NCBI GenBank assembly: GCA_951812925.1
Contig: OX638370.1
Coordinates: 2,504,001 to 2,568,000 of the forward strand
Direction: 5' to 3'
DNA: 64,000 nt
Source of the DNA: Calliopum simillimum
Lineage: Eukaryota > Arthropoda > Insecta > Diptera > Lauxaniidae
In this document: in pieces, positions 56,415-64,000 of the stretch
How positions within the stretch are numbered: position 1 is the stretch's first letter
Layout of the letters: each line of letters opens with the position of its first letter
The notes under the pieces: model-generated
What the model saw: the letters and a program-made list of their open reading frames with translations, nothing else
The model's database searches: none
Told to the model about the DNA's origin: nothing
Translations under genes and position numbers: made by a program

Positions 56415-59075
56415 GAGTCTTTGGATAATAACAACCCTTACAGACTAGAACATTTCATTTTAAATATATAACTAAATAAAATAACCGAAATACAAAAATA
56501 AACTAATGTAAGAGACTAAGAAGTATAGATTTAAATTGAGCTTTATTCAAGCAAAAATCAATTGAAATATCCTTATATAACCTATTGAGCAATAAAAGAG
56601 TTCTATTAATGGGCTCATTAATGGCATAGTTCGACCTGTGGCACTTGATATAAAAATAATCCGAGGATCGTAAACTCCTAGAAGGAATATTGAAGCCAAT
56701 CAGCTGAAGAATCTCTGGACAATCAATAAAACCATTGATTACATCATAAATAAACATAATACTATGAACAAGACGCCGATTTTCAAGACTCTCAAGATGT
56801 ATGAGCAAACAACGAGCATTGTATGACGGTAATGGCTCAGTAAAATCTAGTGAATGTAGTGCGAACTTAACGAATTTTCTTTGAACACGCTCAATGCGAG
56901 TAATATGTACCCCATAGTAAGGATTCCAAATAAAAGAACCGTATTCTAAATTGGATCTTACAAATGAGGTATAGAGAAGTTTTCTCGTATAGGGATCAAC
57001 AAAAGCAGCGCTGTTCCGTTTAATAAAAGCTAAAAGAGAATAGGCCTTAGGCAAAATATGATTGACGTGAATCGTAAAGTTTAAACGAGATTCAAAGAAA
57101 ATACCAAGATCACGGATTTGGTCAACTCTAGTTAGAGGCATACCATCAACACTATATGAGTGTTGCAGAGGACTATTTAGTTTAGAAAAAGTCATACAAA
57201 AGCATTTTCGTAAATTCAATGTCAAGCAGTTGTTATTGAACCAAGTAACAACATTATTTAATTCATTTTGGAGAGTACAACAATCGGAAGAATTACTTAC
57301 TTTATAATACATTTTTAAATCATCAGCATATAATGAAAAACGTACCAAAGAAAAACACGATGACACATCATTAATATAAAGAATGAATAACAGTGGACCA
57401 AGTATGCTACCCTGCGGAACTCCGGAAGTTATTAAGAATAATTGTGACTTTACATCATCGATGGCTACAAAGGAGAACCTATTCGATAGGTAAGATTTTA
57501 GCCAAGATAGGAATGTGGAATGAAAACCTAAATTCGATAATTTAGAAATTAATAGACAATGTGACACTTTGTCAAAAGCTTTCGAAATATCAGAATAGAT
57601 GACGTCCACTTGATCACCACTTTCAAATGAATTAATACAATATCTTGTAAAAGTACAAAGATTTGTAAGAGTAGATCTACCAGGAAAGAAACCATGTTGA
57701 TACGGACAGACTATATTTTTTACGGCAAAGAGAACCTTATCCTTAACAATTTTCTCGAAAAGCTTAGAGATATTGGTGAGCTTTGAAATTGGTCTATAAT
57801 TCTCTATATTATTTTTATTTCCAGATTTGAAAATAGGAGAGATTACAGAAATTTTCCATTTGTCTATGAAAAAACCACCAACAAGTGACTTATTAAAAAT
57901 TTGTAAAAGTGGGACGGAAATTGTTTTAACACATTTTAAAAGCAAATAAGGACTAAGCCCATCAATATCAGATTTAAAGCCGTTTTTCAAACTGACAATG
58001 CCATTTTCAACGTCATCTAAAGTTAAACTAAGACCACCAAAATTTATCAAAGAATTGCTATTATCAATCTCAACTTGACCATTAGCAGGATGCTTATCAA
58101 AATTTGAAACAAAAAATTTTTCAAATAAATCAACAGTGTCACCCAGAGAGCTTGAAGTTTTATCTTTATAAAACATAGATGAGGGAATATAAGAAGAGCC
58201 CTTCTTCGATTGAACATATCTCCAAAACGATTTGGGATTAGTCTTAAGCTGACCTTCAAGATTTAAAATGTATTGCTTGTAAAGAAATTTATTCAAGAAC
58301 TCAAATTCGCGTTTGTAGTGGATAAATTTATTTTTAAATTCTAAGCAACCTGTTGAATTAAACTTAGTACAAAATTTATTACGAAGATTCTTAAGTTTTT
58401 TCAGACCCTTTGTATACCAAGGGAGCCTATTCTTATTTTTTTTTTAGAGGAATATTAATTAAAACATCATTTATTAATGTTCCAAGAAAAATCTCATAGC
58501 AATTTTCAGTATCTAGCCCTTCGAAAAGATAATGCCAATCCATGCCGAAAATAAGATCATTCAAAAGACCAAAATCACATTTTTTATAGTCATAAAAATA
58601 TAAGTCAGAGTTCTTCACTTTTTCAAAACAATAAAAATCAATACAAAAATGTAAGGCTGAGTGGTGTAAGGTGGCTTCAGATATTTCGTATATATGTATC
58701 AAATACTATTTGTAGATCATGTAAATTTTAATAAAATAGATTCCGTTCCTTTTTATCGAGCGAAAACAGCTCCATAGATTTCCTTAGAAAACGAGTATTT
58801 CAAAATTTGAACGGTTTGTGAAAAATATCTCCTAAACCATAGGTCGTACGAAAAAAAGAGCTGAGAATGGTTTATAGGATATATAATTTGCTACTTTTTT
58901 TCTGCGATTAGTCGTTCGAGAGTTATCTCAATTTAAAAAGTACAACATATAAATATCGCGAAGTTTTAAAACTTTCTATATTGACATACCTCCTAAACCA
59001 TGAGTAATAGGAAAAAAATTGATGAAATTTCGGTAAAAATTTTTAGAATTGAAGCAGTACATACCTACTATTTTT
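55735..59075. mobile_element. ~1-kb foldback element with ~430-470-bp arms, split by a retrotransposon
   Basis: The left arm 55735-56205 is mirrored by 56350-56386 plus 58683-59075. Shared in order: TATTACTCATGGTTTAGGAG, TTTTTAAATTGAGATAACTC, TCTCGAACGACTAATCGCA, CATTCTCAGC, GTACGACCTATGG, CGCTCGATAAAA, ATAGTATTTGATACATATAT, ACGAAATAATTATCG and TTAAATTTTTTTACTT. The loop (56206-56349) is ~145 bp. A 2.3-kb non-LTR element sits in the right arm between ATAATT and ATTTCGTA. Arms differ by roughly 10-15% by eye. It encodes nothing. Confidence 0.75.
56387..58682 (-). pseudogene. 5'-truncated Jockey/CR1-type non-LTR retrotransposon, one frameshift
   Basis: The minus strand encodes an almost intact reverse transcriptase open from the A10 run at 58445-58436 to a stop at 56503. 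Motifs, counting from a TTG at 58296: IENYRPISKLTNISKLFEKI near 164-183, QHGFFPGRST at 200-209, SDISKAFDKVSH at 235-246, SGVPQGSILGPLLF at 291-304, YADD at 323-326, then the thumb and a CHRSNYAINEPINR tail. Upstream (58682-58436) the end of the endonuclease region continues in another frame (YFYDYKKCDFGLL); the A10 run is one base short of joining them. The 5' part is missing. The 3' end has seven ATTT repeats (AAAT on the coding strand). It was inserted in a foldback arm. Confidence 0.88.
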
Positions 59076-59964
59076 TTTCTCCATGTGCTAAGAAGAATTT
59101 GCATGTGGTCAGTGGATGAAACTCTTAGTACTTCCGGTCGGAGAAGAAAATGAGAATCTCCTACTTCTTGCGTATTCGCTTGGTTTGAACTTAATTCAGC
59201 ATTCGAACAAAAGTCTCTTAGCAACCAAGTTAATTTCTGAGCTTAAAAAAGTAATTTCTTATTATAGAGCGGTTCTTTCCAAAATCTTAACCATGCTAAG
59301 TACAATATATATACATATATTTATTTATTTTTTTTAATCATAGTCCAAGAGCCATTTCTTATTTGTGATTAATAGTTAAAATAAAATTAAGGGCACCAGG
59401 TGTAGTCGTGACAAGAATCAATAGTAAAGTGCACAATAATATTTATGATATGCAGTTTAGACTCATTGGTGCTAAGTGAACATAGAATAATTAATTTTTA
59501 ATTATATGTAAAATTGTTTATTTTACATATTAATTTAAATTGTCATATAAGAATAGAAAAAACGACATTTTTATCTTATCCGGCATTTAACGGATTTTTC
59601 TTTTCTTATTTACATATGTAAGAACGTACATATGTATATCTTCAGTAATATATATACTTAGTGTATTGTGACCCTTTAGCTGATTACTTGCATTTCTGCA
59701 TTACCGGTAAATAAACAAACGATCAACTCATGTTTTCATATGGCAACAAGTGGAATCATTTATGATAACATCGCTTTTATCTAAATGAGACTTGTCTACA
59801 AAATTAAAGGAACAACAATAATTGTTAACTTATCCAATCTTTTTTATAATTTTTAAACATAATGCCGAAACTTTTATAGCTACAATGCAACAAAAAAAAT
59901 GGAAAATAATCATGTGTGATTGTTTGCCTCAGCCATAAAATGTTTGAGTAAAGAATGCACAAAA
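59076..59964. other. Gene-free AT-rich DNA
   Basis: No gene recognised; ATATACATATATTTATTTATT runs near 59310. Confidence 0.4.
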
Positions 59965-60040
59965 TAATGGGTGGGTTGTGCTCTAGTGACTTGCACTGCG
60001 TGGAGATGCCCGGGTTCAAATCCCCCACTCGGCGATTTTC
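59965..60040 (+). repeat. tRNA-like segment (B-box GGTTCAAATCC)
   Basis: CCCGGGTTCAAATCCCCCACTC is a tRNA T-arm-like stretch with a perfect B-box; the A-box (CTCTAGTGACTTGC) is imperfect. The arms do not fold into a clover leaf, so this is a SINE-type remnant rather than a tRNA gene. Confidence 0.4.
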
Positions 60041-60164
60041 AATTGCAAATTCCAAATTTCTATTAATTTGTACACAATTTGTCTGAAGAGTCTTCGGAGC
60101 AGGAAGTGAAACATATGTCCAACATGGCCGAGGTATAAAATAATAAAAAATTAATTTTCATCCA

Positions 60165-60235
60165 CACTGTGATTCGAACCCGTAATGCATTGCTCAGACT
60201 TTTTAACACATTCAGCTATGAAACGTTTTGACATT
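60165..60235 (-). repeat. tRNA-derived head on the opposite strand
   Basis: The minus strand reads ATAGCTGAATGTG (near-perfect A-box), then GTCTGAGCAATGCATTAC, then GGGTTCGAATCACAG (perfect B-box), at tRNA-like spacing. It faces the tRNA-like segment at 59965. Confidence 0.5.
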
Positions 60236-61619
60236 TTGGTGTAAAATTTTAATTGTAAATTAAATTTTTTGAAATTTATATGTGATAACAGCACTCCCAT
60301 GGAGTAGTTTGCAAACTAGTTTTGGAGTAGTCCGTGGTCCTGTAGGGTAATAAAATCAACAAAACAATTATTTCCATAAAATTTCTAAATTTTAAAGCGT
60401 TCGATAAGCGAAACTTTAGTTGCAAGATATTAAAAGTCAAATTAACTTTAATTAAATTACTCAATGCTGAACTAAGTAACCGCATTTTGCTGCATGACTT
60501 AACTGAGCCTGAATAGCAGCAATAGTCAGTCAGTCAATCAGAAGCTGGTTGGGTCAATAAACTTACTGCCACCTGCTAAACAAAGCAAATTCAAATGTTA
60601 CGTTCAAAATAATTGCATTTTGTTTAACTGATGAAGGTCGCTTCTATTAAAGCTGCTGGCTGCATTGCACTCAATGGTTGCATATGAAGTTGGAACACAC
60701 ATTAAGCGCATTCCAAAGTCGAAATGCATCCAACTGTAATACCAAAATACAATAGAATGGCGGAATGGTCGTACATATAAATTATATATTCAACTTTTTG
60801 AAATTATTACAAATTTTTATAATTTTTTATTTATTTATTTTTATTTGTAAATTAAAACAAAAAAAATGTTAATTTCGATGCGCATAAGCAATCTGTAATG
60901 TGACTTTTCTCTCACGCCAAATCACCTAAGATTAACCCAATAACTCATTGCAGCAGCAGAAGAGCAACTGTTGTTGACTTTGCACCAACTGCACGCCATA
61001 TATTCAATACACAACCAGAAGCAACTGGTGATAACTGGTTATGTGCCGAAAAATATAATGGCTGAAACAGCCCCACCCCTGCTGTTTTCAATTTTAGCTG
61101 TTGTTGAAGTGCATATTTCATTTAAAATTGAGTGCTCGTAGTGCTGAAAATTATGATTAATTTCTAGCGGTAATCTATTTAGTGTATATTAAATTGAATA
61201 AAGTCAAAATGCATCCATAAAACATTTAGTTTAGGTATTCATAAAGTTTTTATAAAATTTCATTAACTAAAATCTAAAACGTATTTTTATTTTGACAATA
61301 GACTTAACTAATAGCTCTAAGTTAGCCCTATAGTTGTCGCCAAGGTTGGTTTTGCGTAATTTTTCGTTTCAAAATAATGGCAAAAATCCAAGGCGATCGC
61401 ACGGTACAAAAAGTTTTCTCGGCCAACAAACAAACGCTGATTTTAGGGAAATCTGAGGCAATATTTCAATGTGTCTAGTTTTAGAATGTTGTGCATTGAT
61501 ATCTACTATGTTTTTAATTGAATTTAAATCACGGTCGCATGGGACCTTTATTTTTTGACCATACAAATTTTAAATTGAAAATCTGACAAATGACCAGGAT
61601 TTCCCGGTTATCACCAATT
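60236..61619. other. Gene-free DNA, probably intronic
   Basis: Contains CAGCAATAGTCAGTCAGTCA (60515) and CAGCAGCAGAAGAGCAACTG (60952), typical of unique fly noncoding DNA. No exon supported. Confidence 0.4.
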
Positions 61620-62475
61620 TTTTCAATGGATATTATCTGTACCAACCCATATTACACATGTACCAAATCTCATTAGTGATGATTTTTTTTTTTATGTTCG
61701 CGTCATCGCCCATTTTAACAGTAACATTAAAATTATTTGTCCTGGCGCTCTGTACATATTTATCAAATCTCATTGATATGCGTTAAATATCTTCAGAGAT
61801 ATGATGAAGTGATTTTTGTAAGAACGTGGTACCGTAATTTTTCCCAGTACACTCAGGAAAAAAACTACAACTTTCACTGTTGATTCAATAAAAATCAGTA
61901 ACGATTTAGCTCCGAAGGCGAAATTATTTGAATTGACTGTGAAAAACTATTGATTTGATGTTATCAAAATGAATATGATTAGCATTCAAATCAAATAATA
62001 TTTTCTTTGATTTAACAAACATTTAAGGTTGATTTCCTTTTGATTTAAAAAACATACGCGGTAGGTGCAAATGCATTTTTATTTGTTTGATTTATTTGTT
62101 TTACATGTTTTATTTGTTTTTTTTTTTATTACTTTTAAAAGCTTCTGATGTTCATCATCCTTTGTTTGACATTTTTTTTTGGCACCACACACGCACACTT
62201 TTTCGTTGAACTTTGCAAATATTGCGACACTTGTCCTTATTCACATTTTTTTCGTGACATACTAAATGGTTAGAAGGCATAAAAAGAAAAAACAAGACCT
62301 TACCATGTAACTTACCAACTAATTTTTGACGTTGAATCAACAGTAAAGTAGTTGATTTTACAAACCAATTTTTCCCTGAGTGTACACATTATTTGTCTTG
62401 GTGCTTTTTCCATATGTACCAAATCTCATCCATGTTCGTTAAATAGTTTCAGAGATATGATGATTTAACTTTTTT
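61620..62475 (+). repeat. ~122-bp tandem units interrupted by a TA-flanked MITE
   Basis: Units carry 'ttatttgtcctggcgctc', 'taccaaatctcat', 'cgttaaatagtttcagagat' and 'atgatga'. One unit starts near 61735 and the next resumes after the insert near 62387, ~122 bp apart without the insert. Same family as 26440-26790. Confidence 0.55.
61850..62382. mobile_element. Tc1/mariner-type MITE with TA duplication
   Basis: CACTCAGGAAAAAA at 61850 mirrors TTTTTCCCTGAGTG ending at 62382, and TA lies outside both ends (61848-61849, 62383-62384). The second layer ('gttgattcaa' left, 'ttgaatcaac' right) is also inverse. The uninterrupted neighbour unit at 61710-61745 confirms the empty site. The interior repeats TTTGATTTAA/ATCAAATCAA words. 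No transposase. Confidence 0.8.
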
Positions 62476-62868
62476 GACTTACTGTTTACTTTTCTGTGGA
62501 AATACCCATATGTTTCATGTGACAATACATGGCGTATTGGATCCATTGATTTGGTTTAGTGGTTTGTGCGTAGTTTACTTCCTATCCAACCCACCCATCA
62601 AATTTATCTTGGAAGTAAATACTTATTTCTTCACCTTCAATGGAAGAAGCATTGTGAGTGTTCGTTTACTAGTCTGGAATTAAAGTTTTAGACCGAAAAG
62701 CTTTTTTTTTACGTACGTTTTATGCATCTGAACAAGTAAACGAACAGTCATATAACTAGTTTACAAGCCCTCGCTTTGGAACCACCATACTTTGCATTCG
62801 TTCTGTGTTCCACTTCAAGTTTTTCTTTTTCAATTTATAGTTTTTCAAAGTCGGTACAGACGCCATGT

Positions 62869-62918
62869 CTGATTTTTAAAGCCCCAATCCACCGTTTACC
62901 TGGGGCTTTAAAAATCAG
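62869..62918. repeat. 18-bp perfect hairpin
   Basis: CTGATTTTTAAAGCCCCA (62869-62886) pairs perfectly with TGGGGCTTTAAAAATCAG (62901-62918) around a 14-nt loop, ATCCACCGTTTACC. It may be the core of a lost MITE. It is shorter than a usual miRNA stem. Confidence 0.75.
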
Positions 62919-64000
62919 TTCTTGACAAAATATTTAACAATGCGTGAAAAAAAACAACAAATTTTCGTGCATGTACATTTTCGTTCTTTAAACATTATTC
63001 GAGCGCAAAAATTTACAAAGTAGGATAATGTGGCACCCCCAGGTGATATGACACCCCTTTCAATTTCAATACTTGTAGCTTTCGTCGGATTCAAATATGG
63101 AAAAACTTCAATTCAGATGGGAAAAAGACTGCGTAGTCAGTACTATTGGACGATTTTTGACTTTTTTATCGAATTAACTTTTTAACTTTGCACTACAAAC
63201 TCACTCATGGTTAGACCCCTAAGCTGTTATTCTTTTTGTTTAATTTACTTACGTTTATTTAATAATTTTCACTTTTTACTTGAAACTTGCGCATAATACA
63301 CGTACGCTGCGCTTGCGCATAAGCTTACAATGTTGCGCTTTGTTGCAGCAGCAGCAACAGTAATTGCTCAGTGACTGTAGGTGTAGATTGATGTTGTCGC
63401 ACGGTTGCTGCTGTAACTTTCAGTTTCATTGTAATGCTGGTTTTTTTTATTTTTATTTTTTTTTTTTTTTTGTTGGTGTATTACATTGTTGCTGTAGTTT
63501 TTTGTTGTTATTCTTTTCTTCGTTTTCATTTTCATGTGTCAACAAAAGAATCAGCGTTAGCAACAACAACAACAAAAAACAACAACAGCAAATAGAAAAT
63601 GTGCAAAACACTTGAAACACAGCAACAAAAGACAAAACAAAACCTTTGTAAAAAATGTTGTTGCGTGTTGTAGAGGTAACAACAACACAGAGTGGTTAAA
63701 TGTCATGCTTGCAATTGTTGTTGTTGTACTCTTGTTAGTGATGTTGTTGTTATTACATGATTTTTTCTCAAAATCTATGTATGCATGTATGCACTGGCGC
63801 TATCTTCATTTTGTTGCCGGCAAAGCAGAAAAGAAAATTATGGAAAATTCCAGTGAAGCGACTACAAAACTTAAGTGCTTGCAGCAAAAATGTGAATTCT
63901 TGAAATTATTAGGAAAAAATGTATATAGGGCAGTTGCTGACTATTTAGTTTTTGTTTAAAATCAAACCTTTTGTTAGAATTGTTCTTTCTTCTTGAATGA
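62919..64000. other. Unique-looking noncoding DNA rich in CAA/GTT and CAG
   Basis: Runs such as GCAGCAGCAGCAACAG (63346), GCAACAACAACAACAAAAAA (63560) and TTGTTGTTGTTGTACTC (63715) are typical of fly introns, UTRs and enhancers. A possible donor GTAGAG|GTAACA at 63677 (+) follows leader-like text. The nearby frames are products of these repeats. 63030-63060 (GGATAATGTGGCACCCCCAG) resembles the ends of the 25218/45852 family. Confidence 0.4.

Noticed and set aside
62869..62918. microRNA precursor
   Set aside because: The stem is only 18 bp and perfect, and the loop is 14 nt; usual precursors are longer and imperfect.

Overview
This is eukaryotic, AT-rich, repeat-dense DNA from an insect, most likely a higher fly (cyclorrhaphan Diptera, tephritid-like). 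The clues are 64-75 nt introns, five INE-1/DINE-1-like elements, fly-style TATA + TCAGTY promoters with A-rich leaders, a tRNA-Ser-primed Ty3/gypsy element, and mariner/Tc1, hAT and Mutator-type debris. The assignment rests on sequence style, not on a search.

Only one host protein-coding gene is fully visible: a six-exon SLC45-type (H+/sugar symporter) gene on the minus strand at 13220-15371. All five introns join in phase and give 601 aa. Three noncoding first exons are inferred. Two are on the minus strand: promoter ~8542 with exon 8542-8023, serving a gene that runs off the left edge, and promoter ~34171, a plausible distal first exon for the SLC45 gene with a ~18 kb first intron. One is on the plus strand: promoter ~53767 with exon 53767-54139, serving a gene beyond the right edge. 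The rest reads as intron or intergenic DNA filled with transposons.

Left third (1-19.6 kb): two INE-1 copies, one carrying a hAT MITE with an exact 8-bp target duplication; a Mutator-type MITE with an exact 9-bp duplication; several inverted-repeat elements; the SLC45 gene; and a 5'-truncated RTE-like retroposon abutting a palindrome. Middle (19.6-41.6 kb): several long-inverted-repeat elements; a 2.2-kb TIR element with a second element nested in it; a second RTE fragment; a mariner relic split by about 1 kb of later insertions, including a second copy of the Mutator-type MITE, again with a 9-bp duplication; and a complete, young mag-type Ty3/gypsy element (34844-39622, one 1331-aa ORF, two 275-bp LTRs with one difference, GTGGA duplication) inside an older repeat. 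Right third (41.6-64 kb): two more INE-1 copies, a frameshifted transposase relic, a large foldback element split by a 2.3-kb non-LTR retrotransposon, tRNA-like repeat heads, and ordinary fly intronic DNA rich in CAA/GTT runs.

I saw no new enzymatic system. The most unusual material is the nesting of elements, the subrepeated ends of the Mutator-type MITE, a dispersed repeat ('family X' here) whose T-tract adjoins INE-1 ends twice, and short tandem arrays carried inside several transposon families, one of them an array of YY1/PHO-like CCGCCATTTTG boxes.
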